This document shows, in pieces, positions 35,433 through 44,459 of a stretch of 64,000 nucleotides of DNA. The DNA comes from Mycolicibacterium arabiense. GTDB taxonomy: Bacteria > Actinomycetota > Actinomycetes > Mycobacteriales > Mycobacteriaceae. The DNA lies in assembly GCF_010731815.2 (NCBI RefSeq), contig NZ_AP022593.1, positions 3,596,001-3,660,000 of the forward strand, given 5' to 3'. Under the pieces are notes generated by a model, which saw only the letters and a list, made by a program, of their open reading frames with translations, had not been told where the DNA came from and made no database searches. The number at the start of each line of letters is the position of its first letter. Position 1 is the stretch's first letter. The position numbers and the translations under genes are program-made.

Positions 35433-36949
35433 TGACCCGGTTGAGCGCACGTGAACTGCTCGAGGTCGTCGCCGACGCGGACAGCTTCGAGTGCTGGGAC
35501 TCACCCGCCGTGGAATATCCCGCCGCGCAGACATACGCCGACGAGTTGGAGGCAGCCCGAACCAAGACCGGCCTCGACGAGTCTGTGCTCACGGGCTCGG
35601 TCACCATCCGCGGTCGCCGGGTTGCAATCCTGTTGAGCGAGTTCGCCTTCCTTGCCGGATCGATCGGCGTTGCGGCAGGTGACCGTTTGGTCACCGCGAT
35701 TCACCGCGCTACCGCGGAGGGGCTGCCGCTCTTGGCGCTGCCCACCTCAGGCGGAACCCGGATGCAGGAGGGCACGGTCGCCTTCCTCCAGATGGTGAAG
35801 ATCACGGCCGCGATCACCGCGCACAAGGCGGCGCATCTGCCGTACCTCGTCTATCTGCGCCACCCCACGACCGGCGGAGTGTTTGCCTCCTGGGGATCAC
35901 TCGGCCACCTGACCGTCGCCGAGCCGGCGGCGCTCATCGGCTTCCTGGGCCCGCGGGTCTACGAGGCGCTCTATGACGACGAGTTCCCCCGCGGCGTGCA
36001 GACGTCGGAGAATCTCCAGGCGCATGGCCTGATCGACGCCGTGCGACCGCCCGAGCAACTCGGCGAGATCGTGGACCGCGCGCTGCGCATCATGACCGAC
36101 GCGCCACGCTGCCGTCGGTCGGTGATGGTCACGCCGGAGTGGGACATCGAGGAAGTGCCTGCGTGGACGTCGGTGCTGGCGTCGCGCCGGAGTGACCGTC
36201 CCGGCGTCCGGGAGCTGCTGTTCAATGCCGCTGCAGACGTGTTGCCGCTCAACGGAACCGGGCAGGGTGAATCCGACCCGGGTCTGATCTTGGCGTTGGT
36301 GCGCTTTGGTGACATGCCGTGCGTGTTGCTGGGTCAGGACCGGCGCGGGCAGACGCCGCTCACCCCGTTGGGTCCCGCCGCGCTACGCGAGGCGCGCCGT
36401 GGCATGCGCCTGGCCCAAGACCTGCAGCTGCCGCTGGTCACCGTCATCGACACCGCGGGGGCCGCACTCTCCAAGGACGCCGAGGAAGGTGGGCTGGCGG
36501 GCGAGATCGCGCGATGCATCGCCGACATGGTCGACCTCGACACCCCGACAGTGTCATTGCTACTGGGGCAGGGCACCGGGGGAGGTGCGCTGGCACTGGT
36601 TCCCGCCGACCGCGTCCTCGCGGCCCAGCATGGGTGGCTCTCGCCGCTCCCGCCGGAGGGTGCGAGCGCAATCGTGCACCGCGACGTCGAGCACGCCGCC
36701 GAGATGGCCGACCGGCAGGGAATCCGGTCGGTCGATCTCCGCCGTGCCGGGATCGTCGACCTGATCATCCCCGAACGTCCCGATGCCGCTGAGGAACCGC
36801 AGCAATTCTGCGAGCGGGCTGGCGCAGCGCTGCACCGGGAACTTGCCGAACTCATCTCCCAGGACGCGGACATGCGAATGATCGCCCGTGCCAAGCGCTT
36901 CAACCGGGTCGGCTACGGCTGCGCCCCGACTGTAGATGCCAATGTCTGA
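35432..36949 (+). CDS. AccD3-like acyl-CoA carboxyltransferase (fused two-domain form)
   Basis: The 505-residue protein resembles M. tuberculosis AccD3, with an N-terminal crotonase-like half (1-245, with TSGGTRMQEGTVAFLQMVK and HPTTGGVFASWGSLGHLT) and a C-terminal half (265-480, with GPAALREARRGMRLA, DTAGAALSKDAEEGG and LLGQGTGGGALALV). Both carry the oxyanion-forming glycine motifs. No biotin carboxylase or biotin carrier gene adjoins. In such a setting, and next to a CoA transferase, a decarboxylase role like that of the MdcD/E subunits of malonate decarboxylase is possible. It overlaps the transferase gene by one base. Confidence 0.85.
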   Translation: MTRLSARELLEVVADADSFECWDSPAVEYPAAQTYADELEAARTKTGLDESVLTGSVTIRGRRVAILLSEFAFLAGSIGVAAGDRLVTAIHRATAEGLPLLALPTSGGTRMQEGTVAFLQMVKITAAITAHKAAHLPYLVYLRHPTTGGVFASWGSLGHLTVAEPAALIGFLGPRVYEALYDDEFPRGVQTSENLQAHGLIDAVRPPEQLGEIVDRALRIMTDAPRCRRSVMVTPEWDIEEVPAWTSVLASRRSDRPGVRELLFNAAADVLPLNGTGQGESDPGLILALVRFGDMPCVLLGQDRRGQTPLTPLGPAALREARRGMRLAQDLQLPLVTVIDTAGAALSKDAEEGGLAGEIARCIADMVDLDTPTVSLLLGQGTGGGALALVPADRVLAAQHGWLSPLPPEGASAIVHRDVEHAAEMADRQGIRSVDLRRAGIVDLIIPERPDAAEEPQQFCERAGAALHRELAELISQDADMRMIARAKRFNRVGYGCAPTVDANV

Positions 36950-37071
36950 GTCGTGCGGCGCAGCCGCGGGCGGGGGCTGAAGCTCTGCGCCCGGTCCACG
37001 AATGAGATGCCCCCACGATCGATGGTCAGTGACCACACCGGTTGATTCGCCGCCGTTACGCTGTAGAGGCC

Positions 37072-37338
37072 ATGCGTTGGACCACTCTCCTCATCGATCA
37101 CCCGTGGCTTGCGCTGCTCTTTGCAAGTGCCCTGGCTCTCCTGTGGAGGTCGACCCGTTCGCGCATCGCCCTCGTCGCCGCGGTCCTGTGGGTCGCCTAT
37201 GCCGGGTGGGAGATCGCGGTGTCCGAGGATCGGGCGGACGCCAACGTTCGCATCGACCTGCTCGTCATCTACCCGGTGCTCGCGGTGCTCACCGTGCTCG
37301 CCGTGTGGTCCGGCTGGCGGGCAACTCGTCGCCGGTGA
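37072..37338 (+). CDS. Small membrane protein of unknown function
   Basis: The 88-residue protein has three hydrophobic segments: WLALLFASALALLW (about 11-25), IALVAAVLWVAYAGWEIAV (about 31-49) and LLVIYPVLAVLTVLAVW (about 61-78). The tail is Arg-rich (RATRRR), which favours an inside C terminus. A loop EDRADANVRID lies between the last two. I do not recognise a family. TACGCT at 37056-37061 could be a -10 element. It converges on an SDR gene. Confidence 0.7.
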   Translation: MRWTTLLIDHPWLALLFASALALLWRSTRSRIALVAAVLWVAYAGWEIAVSEDRADANVRIDLLVIYPVLAVLTVLAVWSGWRATRRR

Positions 37339-37370
37339 CGTCGTTGCCCGCGCCGGCCGTCAGCGGCGGA

Positions 37371-38210
37371 TTACGTAGGGAAGTCCGCACTGCGAGAAAG
37401 CGTTTCATTCGCCCGGATGTCGACCAGGTTCTGCTCCCACGCTTCGATCACGGCGTCGTATCCACCGTTGCCCAGGACTAGGCGACGGGGCGGCGGATCC
37501 TGGGCCATCGCCGCGATCACCGCACGGGCACCGCGGCGCGGATCGCCGGGTTGTACCCCGTCCATCTCGACGAACGTGGCGCGGACCTGTTCCAGCAAGT
37601 CGTGATAGACCGGAATCGTCTCCTCGACGGGCTCGTTCGCGAAGCCGGCGTAGGCGTTGGTGCGGAACGCTCCCGGTTCGACCGCCAGCACGGAGATTCC
37701 CTGCTCGGCGACCTCATCGCGCAGCGCATCGTTGACGGCTTCGATGGCGTACTTCGTCGCGCTGTAGTAGCCGAATCCCGGCGCCGCCATAAGCCCGGCC
37801 ACCGAGGACACGTTGACGATCCACCCGTTCCCGCGGGCGCGCATCCCGGGTAGCACCGCGCGTGTCACCGACAGCACCGCGAAGAAGTTCAGCTCGAACA
37901 TTGCCCGCATCGCGGACTCGTCCATTCCCTCGATCGAGCCGTACCAACCGCGACCGGCGTTGTTGACCAGCACGTCGATACCGGCGAAGTGCTCCTCGGC
38001 CTCACGTACCGCACGTTGCACCTGGGCCGCATCGGTAAGTTCCAGCGGCACGACGAGAACGCGGTCGCCGTACTGCTCCGCCCATGCCGCAAGCGCCTCG
38101 GGACGCCGGGATGTGAGCGCCACGCGGTCCCCGGTCTCGAGCGCTGCCTCGGCGAACGCCACCCCGAAGTTGCCCGGCGTGCCTCCTGTGATGAACCAGC
38201 TCCTGCTCAT
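37371..38210 (-). CDS. Short-chain dehydrogenase/reductase
   Basis: The 279-residue SDR starts MSRSWFITGGTPGNFGVAFA, with a slightly unusual glycine motif (TGGTPGNFG). NNAGRGWYGS near residue 80 and the catalytic SSVAG plus YYSATKYAIEA are intact. Its start overlaps the stop of the NTF2-like gene (ATGA), so both are made from one mRNA. The MerR-type promoter upstream of that gene would control both. The substrate is unknown. Confidence 0.92.
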   Translation of the reverse strand: MSRSWFITGGTPGNFGVAFAEAALETGDRVALTSRRPEALAAWAEQYGDRVLVVPLELTDAAQVQRAVREAEEHFAGIDVLVNNAGRGWYGSIEGMDESAMRAMFELNFFAVLSVTRAVLPGMRARGNGWIVNVSSVAGLMAAPGFGYYSATKYAIEAVNDALRDEVAEQGISVLAVEPGAFRTNAYAGFANEPVEETIPVYHDLLEQVRATFVEMDGVQPGDPRRGARAVIAAMAQDPPPRRLVLGNGGYDAVIEAWEQNLVDIRANETLSRSADFPT

Positions 38211-38545
38211 GGCTCGATCACCAGCCGGCTGATCAGCGCGCCGTCGAGGGTGAAGCGATAGTGCAGATCGGCGACCCCGCCGGGGAAGTTGCCCTCCAGG
38301 TGCTGCCCGACGTCGACGCCCGCTTCGGTCGTGTCCGCGCCGGTGAATGTGGAGGTGTAGGTGTACTCGCCGGCCGCGGTGGCCAACCACCCCCCGATCT
38401 CGTCGTGTCCCGTGTAGTCGTGGCCTTCGTCGGTCACCACGGCATCCGCGGTGAGTGTGGCCAGCGCTTGGTTCACCTCGAGGGCATCGAGCGCGGTCAT
38501 GAACGTCTTTATGCTGTCCGGGAGTCCATCCCATTCTGTGGTCAT
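38207..38545 (-). CDS. NTF2/SnoaL-like protein
   Basis: The 112-residue protein has the small cone fold of the nuclear transport factor 2 superfamily (KTFMTALDALEVNQALATLT, then DAVVTDEGHDYTGHDEIGGW). Such proteins often bind or turn over a small hydrophobic molecule. It is the first gene of a two-gene unit with the SDR and lies behind a promoter with a 19-base spacer typical of MerR control. Confidence 0.85.
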   Translation of the reverse strand: MTTEWDGLPDSIKTFMTALDALEVNQALATLTADAVVTDEGHDYTGHDEIGGWLATAAGEYTYTSTFTGADTTEAGVDVGQHLEGNFPGGVADLHYRFTLDGALISRLVIEP

Positions 38546-38551
38546 GACTCC

Positions 38552-38582
38552 ACGTTGGAGCTTCCCCTAAGGGGAGAGTCAA
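38552..38582 (-). promoter_or_regulatory. MerR-type promoter of the NTF2-SDR unit
   Basis: On the minus strand, TTGACT (38577-38582) and CAACGT (38552-38557) are separated by 19 bases that contain the dyad TCCCC-TTA-GGGGA. The overlong spacer with a central dyad is the signature of promoters that MerR proteins untwist. The -10 hexamer is poor, in line with a need for activation. Confidence 0.6.
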
Positions 38583-38630
38583 CCCAATGTTGAGAATTGG
38601 TGCCGGTGCTCCTGGCGGCGGGCCGCAATG

Positions 38631-38661
38631 TTGACCTTGCCCTAGGGGGAAACTCCATGAT
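38631..38661 (+). promoter_or_regulatory. MerR-type promoter of the merR gene
   Basis: TTGACC (38631-38636) and CATGAT (38656-38661) are 19 bases apart, and the spacer holds a dyad around CCCTAGGGG. It resembles the divergent promoter at 38552-38582 both in spacing and in the CTC that precedes the -10 element, so one protein probably binds both. Confidence 0.6.
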
Positions 38662-38705
38662 GGCCTTGCCCGATAACGCGGGCGCGGAATGCATAGGAGG
38701 AAGCC

Positions 38706-39533
38706 ATGGGCGCACGAGTCTCGATCGGTGACTTCGCCGTGATGACCAGCCTGAGCAGGAAGGCGCTACGGCACTATCACGACATTGGCATTCTCGAACC
38801 AGCCCACATCGACTCCCATACCGGCTACCGCTTCTACGACACCGGCCAGGTCGATTCCGCGCACATCATCCGCCGATTCCGATCTCTGGGCATGTCCATT
38901 CCCGACATCAAAGCGCTGCTGAGCACCGACGACGCCGCGGCCCGCACCGAGATCATCACCACCCATCTCGAACAGATGGAGGAGCAGCTGCAACAGACGC
39001 GTGACGCCGTTGGCGCGCTGCGCGAGTTACTTGCCCCCGTGCGGACCCCGGCCCACGTGGAGCTGCGACATGAACCTGCGCTCGCCGTGTGGTCGATCGG
39101 CGCCACCATCGAGGTGTCCGAGATAGACGGCTGGTTTGGGGCGACGCTGGGGAGACTACGAGACGCGGTGGCAGCGGCAGCAATTGCACCTTCGTGGGTC
39201 GTGCCGGGTGGCCTCTACGATCGAGCGTTGTTCCTCGAATCGCGTGGGAGGGCAACGCTCTTCGTTGCAGCGCCGCCCTCCGCGGATCCCCCGGACGGCG
39301 TCCGCGCCGAGGTCTTGCCTCAGGCCGAGTTCGCGGTGCTCACCCACTCCGGCGGTCACGACGGCATCGACCGCAGCTACGGGGCTCTAGGGATACACGT
39401 AAACGAACATCTGATCAGCGACCAGGGACCGATCCGCGAACACTACATCGGCTCGACGCCCTCGGACCCATACGGCTTCACCGCCACAGAGATCTGCTGG
39501 CCGATCTTTAGCACCACGCCACCGCGCGGATGA
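38706..39533 (+). CDS. MerR-family activator with GyrI-like effector domain
   Basis: The 275-residue protein has the MerR HTH at residues 5-72 (SIGDFAVMTSLSRKALRHYH and the RFYDTGQVDSAHIIRRFRSLG turn), a coiled coil (85-110) and a C-terminal GyrI/SOUL-type ligand domain (about 120-275). That domain binds many drugs in BmrR and EcmrR. The protein has AGGAGG ten bases upstream. Two promoters with 19-base spacers lie between it and the divergent NTF2-SDR unit. Confidence 0.93.
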   Translation: MGARVSIGDFAVMTSLSRKALRHYHDIGILEPAHIDSHTGYRFYDTGQVDSAHIIRRFRSLGMSIPDIKALLSTDDAAARTEIITTHLEQMEEQLQQTRDAVGALRELLAPVRTPAHVELRHEPALAVWSIGATIEVSEIDGWFGATLGRLRDAVAAAAIAPSWVVPGGLYDRALFLESRGRATLFVAAPPSADPPDGVRAEVLPQAEFAVLTHSGGHDGIDRSYGALGIHVNEHLISDQGPIREHYIGSTPSDPYGFTATEICWPIFSTTPPRG

Positions 39534-39673
39534 CGGCAACCCGCCGCTAGTTCATTCCGCGAAGAAGCCTGTAGCACAGGACATCGATCAACCCACACTG
39601 AACCGCGGACGGGGTCGGCCCGCCGTGGTCATCTCAGCGCACGTTGGTGCGCGATCCGAAGGAGACACCTGAC

Positions 39674-40531
39674 GTGTACGCGCAGTTCGGCACTTACGGA
39701 GCATGGCTCAATCCCGCACTGGGCGGTGCCCCCCGTATCAGGTACGCGCCCCAACTCGAAGAGCTGGGTTATCAGACGATCTGGGTGGGAATCGGCGCAG
39801 ACCCCGTGGGTGACATGCACTTGCTCGAGCAGATGATCGCCGCGACGAAAGACGCAATCATCGCGAGCGCCATCATCAACATGTGGCAGGACGACGCAGG
39901 TAGCATCGCCCACCACTATCGCCGAATCGTCGACCGCTACGGACCTCGCCTGCTGCTCGGCATCGGTCTCGGCCATCCTGAAACCCGAGCCACCTACGAA
40001 AAGCCGTACGAGCGGGTGGTCCACTACGTCGACGCGCTCCTGGATGGCGGAGTGCCGGCCGAAGCGATGGTGATAGGCGCCCTGGGAACCAACACACTCA
40101 CACTGGCCGGCGAGAGGACACTGGGCGCACACCCCTATCTCACGGTGCACGCACATACGCGATATGCCCGAGAAACATTGGGCAGCAACGCCTTCCTGGC
40201 CCCTGAGCACAAGGTCGTGCTGACCGAGGGCGGTGACGAGGCGCGAAGGATTGGCCGTCCGGCCGTCCAATTTCCCTACCTCGGCTTGCGCAATTACACC
40301 AACAACCTGATGCGGCACGGGTTCACCGAAGCGGACGTCGACGGGTCAGGCAGCGACGCACTCATCGACGCCCTAGTCGCCCACGGTTCTCCGAAAATGA
40401 TCTACGCCCATATCAACGGCCATCTGGCAGCCGGCGCCAACCACATCGGCATCCAAGTCCTCACCGAGGACCCCACCGCCTCACCCGTGCAGGCCTTCCG
40501 AACCTTGGCCGAGCACCGCCCTACGCAGTGA
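39674..40531 (+). CDS. F420-dependent LLM oxidoreductase (TIGR03620-like)
   Basis: The 285-residue protein belongs to an LLM subfamily mostly found in F420-producing actinobacteria. The first strand is YAQFGTYGAW, and the block LGYQTIWVGIGADPVGDMHL resembles that subfamily rather than the usual DH motif. GPRLLLGIGLGHPETR marks the cofactor loop. It starts with GTG after GGAGA. It stands alone between merR and thiD. The substrate is unknown. Confidence 0.82.
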   Translation: MYAQFGTYGAWLNPALGGAPRIRYAPQLEELGYQTIWVGIGADPVGDMHLLEQMIAATKDAIIASAIINMWQDDAGSIAHHYRRIVDRYGPRLLLGIGLGHPETRATYEKPYERVVHYVDALLDGGVPAEAMVIGALGTNTLTLAGERTLGAHPYLTVHAHTRYARETLGSNAFLAPEHKVVLTEGGDEARRIGRPAVQFPYLGLRNYTNNLMRHGFTEADVDGSGSDALIDALVAHGSPKMIYAHINGHLAAGANHIGIQVLTEDPTASPVQAFRTLAEHRPTQ

Positions 40532-40545
40532 GACGCACACGTCTC
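40530..40545. terminator. Short hairpin at the LLM stop codon
   Basis: GAGACG-CACA-CGTCTC overlaps the stop codon of the LLM gene and lies 40 bases before the end of the convergent thiD gene. A six-pair stem is short, so its function as a terminator is uncertain. Confidence 0.35.
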
Positions 40546-40585
40546 GATGTCTCTGCTAGACGAGCGACCGGTCGTTGCAGCGCAA

Positions 40586-41431
40586 TCAGCGGAGCAATCT
40601 GGCCATGCCGTTGACCGGGCCGTGGCCACGGCCGATCGGATAGGCGGCGCGGATGCACTCGGTGATCCAGAGCTTGGCGAAACCGACCGCCTCGGGAACC
40701 CGGTAGCCGTGCGCCAGCGCGGCGGTGATCGCCGCGGCGAGGGTGTCGCCGGCGCCGTGATCATGGGGGGTGTCCACCCGGTGCGCAGCGAACTGGTGGA
40801 ACTCAGAGCCGTCGAAGAGTAGATCGGAGCTGGTCTGCGAGGTGCGCAGGTGGCCGCCTTTCACGAGCGCCCATTGCGGCCCCAGCGCGTGTAGTGCCCG
40901 GGCAGCCTCGCGTTGAGTCGTGTCGTCGACGACGTCGATGCCGACTAGCAGTCGCACCTCGTCGAGGTTAGGCGTCACCAGCGTGGCCAGTGGGATCAGT
41001 TCGTCGCGCATGGCGTCCAGCGCATTGGGGTGAAGCAGTGGCTCGCCGACATTGGACGCACACACCGGATCGACCACGAGCGGGACGGTGCCGTCGAGCC
41101 CTTCGGACCTCCACGTAGCCACGATGGTCTGAATGATCGCGCTGGACGCCAGCATGCCGGTCTTGGCCGCCTCGATGCCGATGTCGGACGCCACCGCGCT
41201 GATCTGCCCCGCGACGATGTCAGTCGGAACTTCGTGAAACGCTCTGACGCCCAACGAGTTTTGGACCGTGACGGCGGTCAGTGCGGCGCACCCATGCACC
41301 CCCAGCATCGCGAACGTTCGCATGTCAGCCTGCAGACCCGCGCTGCCGCCCGAATCGGAGCCGGCGATGGTCATGACTCGGCGCGGGGTCTGTCCCGGTG
41401 CAGACAGTGGGAGGTCACGAGCGTCGGTCAT
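40586..41431 (-). CDS. thiD: Hydroxymethylpyrimidine/phosphomethylpyrimidine kinase
   Basis: The 281-residue ribokinase-fold enzyme phosphorylates the pyrimidine precursor of thiamine. It has [20 protein letters not shown], the substrate-binding [15 protein letters not shown] and KTGML segments, and the anion-hole region [11 protein letters not shown] with a catalytic Asp. The usual cysteine of that loop is not present. No thiamine-pyrophosphate riboswitch was found upstream, and no other thi gene is nearby, so this may be a salvage enzyme or a second copy. Confidence 0.9.
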   Translation of the reverse strand: MTDARDLPLSAPGQTPRRVMTIAGSDSGGSAGLQADMRTFAMLGVHGCAALTAVTVQNSLGVRAFHEVPTDIVAGQISAVASDIGIEAAKTGMLASSAIIQTIVATWRSEGLDGTVPLVVDPVCASNVGEPLLHPNALDAMRDELIPLATLVTPNLDEVRLLVGIDVVDDTTQREAARALHALGPQWALVKGGHLRTSQTSSDLLFDGSEFHQFAAHRVDTPHDHGAGDTLAAAITAALAHGYRVPEAVGFAKLWITECIRAAYPIGRGHGPVNGMARLLR

Positions 41432-41558
41432 GGGTATCAGTCTTTCAAAGATCGGCGAACCGGCGGCGGCGGGCTTCCGCTGTCGGGCAGGCGCCTGGTG
41501 CGCAGCCCGCGGGTGTCACCACTCAAGTATGCGGATTGCCATTCGCTGATCTTGACGG

Positions 41559-43148
41559 TCATTCACGGGACGTGCCAGGGGAGTTTCGGACCCAGACGGA
41601 CGTCGTCGCTCGACCGCGCCTTGCCAATTCGGCTGCTGTCGGGCCGCGCGTGCCGATGGCGGCGGTGATGATCTGGTGGAGTTGAGCATGGTCGTCGAAA
41701 TGCGAGGTGTGCGAGCCCCGTCGGAGGGTGGTGTCGCTGCCCCTGCCGGCAACGACTAGTACGTCGCCCGGCCGGGCAGCGGACACGGCCAGTTCTAGGG
41801 CGCGGTGTCGGTTGGGTTCCTCTATGACGTGGGCGTGACGGGCTCTGCGGGCGCCGGCTAGGACGTCGCGGCGAAGAACTGCGGGGTCGTCGTCTTCGGG
41901 GCTTTCGTCGGTGACGATCACCGTATCGGCGTAGGTGGCGGCGACTTGGCCCAGCGGCCTGCGCTTGCTGGGGTCGCGGCTACCGCTGGCTCCAACGACG
42001 AGGATCAGTCGACGCTTCGTCAATTGTCTGAGGTAGGGCAGTAGCGTGCGTTGGCCCGCCGTGTTGTGCATGTAGTCGACGATTGCGGTGAAGCGCTGTC
42101 CGGCGTGCACGGGTTTACACCTGCCGGTAATCGCAGTCAGGAAGGAGACACCTTCGGCGGCGGCGATGGGGTCGATGCCATCGGCAATCAAGCTGGTCAA
42201 CGCAACCACTGCGTTCGACACTTGGTGGGGTCCGAGTGTTTGCAGGCATACGCCGGCCGTGCCGGCGGGAGTGCATGCTGTGAAACGACTCCCAGACTCA
42301 GTGCAGACGACGTCCTCGGCGTACACGTCGGCCGAAGGGTCCACGGTCGAGCAGGTCCACGTGGGTACCGTGGTGTTCGAGGCCAAGCGCGCTCCGTGGG
42401 CATCGTCGACGTTGACCACGGCAATCTGCGTGCGGTCCGAGGTGAACATGCTTGCCTTCGTTGCGAAGTAGGCCTGCATGGTGCCGTGGTAGTCGAGGTG
42501 ATCGTGGCTGAGATTGGTGAATGCCATCGCGCGGAATTTGGTCCCGTCCACCCGGCGCTGGGCGATGGCGTGGGATGAGACCTCGACGGCGCAGGCCGAG
42601 ACGCCCTCGCGGTGGAAGTGGGCCAGGGTGCGCTGCAACGTGGCCGCCTCCGGTGTGGTGCGCGTAGGAATGAGGCCCCAGTTCGGTCCCTGGATGCGGG
42701 CGCCGGAGATCAGCCCGGTGCATTCGCCTGCGGCGGCAAGGCCTGCTTCGATGAAGTGAGCAGTGCTGGTCTTGCCGTTCGTGCCAGTGACCCCAAAGAC
42801 GCGGACCCTTCGCGATGGCCTCTGGTGGAACCAGGCCGCCAGCGGCCCTACGACTGCACGGGGGTTGTCGACAATCAGCGTCGGCAAGACCGATGACGGT
42901 CGATCGCTGATGGCCAAGACCGCCCCGGCCGCGACAGCCTCATTCTCGAAATCTAGACCGTGCCAACGCGTTCCAGGGATCGCAACGTAGGCGTCTCCTG
43001 GCCGAAGTACTCGAGAGTCGTCTACGAGATCCCGCAGGGCGAGCCGGCCGGCGTCCGCGGGCCCGATCACCTTCGTCTGCAGGAACGCTGCGACGTCTGC
43101 CACGGACACTGCTGCCGTTGGCGCGCGCCCGGCGTCGGAGTCGACCAT
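41559..43148 (-). CDS. MurE-like Mur ligase lacking the meso-DAP motif
   Basis: The 529-residue protein has the three Mur ligase domains. The ATP loop TGTNGKTS is at 121-128, the probable carbamylated Lys is Lys231 (TKASMFT), and the RDPSKRRPLG segment is at 391-400. MurE of mycobacteria needs DNPR before the last helix to bind meso-diaminopimelate; here the site reads DESPEDDDP (414-422). So another amino acid or a different carboxylate may be added. It lies away from the dcw cluster, 127 bases upstream of thiD on the same strand. The family is sure; the substrate is not. Confidence 0.85.
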   Translation of the reverse strand: MVDSDAGRAPTAAVSVADVAAFLQTKVIGPADAGRLALRDLVDDSRVLRPGDAYVAIPGTRWHGLDFENEAVAAGAVLAISDRPSSVLPTLIVDNPRAVVGPLAAWFHQRPSRRVRVFGVTGTNGKTSTAHFIEAGLAAAGECTGLISGARIQGPNWGLIPTRTTPEAATLQRTLAHFHREGVSACAVEVSSHAIAQRRVDGTKFRAMAFTNLSHDHLDYHGTMQAYFATKASMFTSDRTQIAVVNVDDAHGARLASNTTVPTWTCSTVDPSADVYAEDVVCTESGSRFTACTPAGTAGVCLQTLGPHQVSNAVVALTSLIADGIDPIAAAEGVSFLTAITGRCKPVHAGQRFTAIVDYMHNTAGQRTLLPYLRQLTKRRLILVVGASGSRDPSKRRPLGQVAATYADTVIVTDESPEDDDPAVLRRDVLAGARRARHAHVIEEPNRHRALELAVSAARPGDVLVVAGRGSDTTLRRGSHTSHFDDHAQLHQIITAAIGTRGPTAAELARRGRATTSVWVRNSPGTSRE

Positions 43149-43388
43149 CGTGTTTCAGCCCGCCAATCGCGCGTTGACCACGTCTGACGACCGTGGCTCC
43201 TCGCTGTGAGTTACCCGGAAGCAACGCCCGTAACCATGGGAATCGAGCAACGCGGTGCTCAGACCGACGTGTCGGATCTGCGGATGTCAGCGGCGCACGG
43301 ACGAAGTAGGCAGCCTCGCGCGCGGGGACATGCGAACCTCGGCCAGGCGCTGGGGAATACCTGAACGAAGAATGAGGTTTGCGATGCC

Positions 43389-44432
43389 GTGAAGGCTTTT
43401 GGATTTCTGAGCTTTGGGCACTACGCGTCCGCTGGCGGGTCTGGTGGGCCCGGCGCCGCCGACATGTTGCGGGATGCAGTCGACATCGCGTCAGGTGCCG
43501 ACGAGTTAGGGGTCAACGGCGCATACTTTCGCGTTCACCACTTCGCCCGGCAGTCCGCGGCACCCATGCCGCTGCTTGCTGCGATCGCCGCCCGTACCCA
43601 GCGCATCGAGGTCGGCACCGGTGTCATCGACATGCGGTACGAGAATCCCCTGCACCTCGCCGAGGAGGCGGCTGCGCTCGACCTGCTCTCCGAGGGCCGG
43701 GTGGCACTTGGAGTCAGTCGCGGGTCGCCTGAGCCTGCGCTGCGCGGGTGGGAGGCCTTCGGGTACACCGGTTCGACGGATCCGCGTGGCGCCGACATCG
43801 CCCGGGAGAAGTTCGAGCTGTTCCTGCGTGCCGTCCGCGGTGAGGGTGTCGCCGACGCCGATCCCCAACAGTTTGGGCGAGTCGGAAAGCTGCGCATCGA
43901 GCCGCACTCGCCAGGGCTGGCCGAGCGCATCTGGTGGGGCGCCGCATCGCGGGAGACCGCGAGATGGGCGGGCACGGCAGGCGTCAACCTGATGAGTTCG
44001 ACGCTGCTGACCGAGGCCACGGGGGAGGCCTTCGCAGACCTGCAAGCTGAGCAGATCGACCAGTTTCGTGCCGCGTGGGTGGCCGCAGGTCACCGTCGAA
44101 CTCCGCGGGTCTCGGTGAGCCGCAGCATCTTCCCGTTGGTGACGGATCTGGACCGGCGCTACTTCGGCCCTCGGGGAGACGATTCGGCAGACCAGGTCGG
44201 CATCATCGACGGGTTCCGCTCGACCTTCGGCAAGACCTATGCCGCCGAACCCGACGTCCTCGTCGAGCAACTGAAGGCCGATGCCGCAGTGCAGTCGGCT
44301 GACACGCTGATGCTGACGATCCCCAGCCAGCTCGGGGTGGATCTGAACCTGCACATCCTCGAGAGCTTCGCCCGCTACGTGGCCCCTGCGCTGGGATGGG
44401 AGCCGAACTTCAAGGGCCTGCCGACGGGTTGA
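43389..44432 (+). CDS. LLM-class flavin-dependent oxidoreductase
   Basis: The 347-residue protein is a luciferase-like monooxygenase. It starts MKAFGFLSFGHY, has GAYFRVHHFARQ near residue 45, the RIEVGTGVIDMRYENPLHLAE segment (split by strand), and LLSEGRVALGVSRGSPE. The SRGSPE loop is close to the FMN-type group represented by alkanal or sulfonate enzymes. It begins with GTG. It diverges from the MurE-like gene across 240 bases that hold no clear promoter motif. A hairpin spans its stop codon. Confidence 0.85.
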   Translation: MKAFGFLSFGHYASAGGSGGPGAADMLRDAVDIASGADELGVNGAYFRVHHFARQSAAPMPLLAAIAARTQRIEVGTGVIDMRYENPLHLAEEAAALDLLSEGRVALGVSRGSPEPALRGWEAFGYTGSTDPRGADIAREKFELFLRAVRGEGVADADPQQFGRVGKLRIEPHSPGLAERIWWGAASRETARWAGTAGVNLMSSTLLTEATGEAFADLQAEQIDQFRAAWVAAGHRRTPRVSVSRSIFPLVTDLDRRYFGPRGDDSADQVGIIDGFRSTFGKTYAAEPDVLVEQLKADAAVQSADTLMLTIPSQLGVDLNLHILESFARYVAPALGWEPNFKGLPTG

Positions 44433-44459
44433 GGCCGGGGACGGCAGGCTCAACCCGTC
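44423..44459. terminator. Convergent terminator between LLM gene and yaeQ
   Basis: GACGGGTTGAG (44423-44433) pairs exactly with CTCAACCCGTC (44449-44459) around a 15-base loop that can itself form GCC/GGC. The stem covers the stop codon of the LLM gene and reaches that of yaeQ, so it should end both transcripts. Confidence 0.75.

Noticed and set aside
35432..36949. Assignment of the AccD3-like gene as part of a normal acetyl-CoA carboxylase
   Set aside because: No biotin carboxylase or biotin carrier gene lies nearby, and the neighbours are a CoA transferase and a carrier. The option is not excluded, so only the family is named.
41432..41558. Possible thiamine-pyrophosphate riboswitch before thiD
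   Set aside because: The conserved CTGAGA and the downstream ACCTG core are absent, and the region is too short for the full fold.
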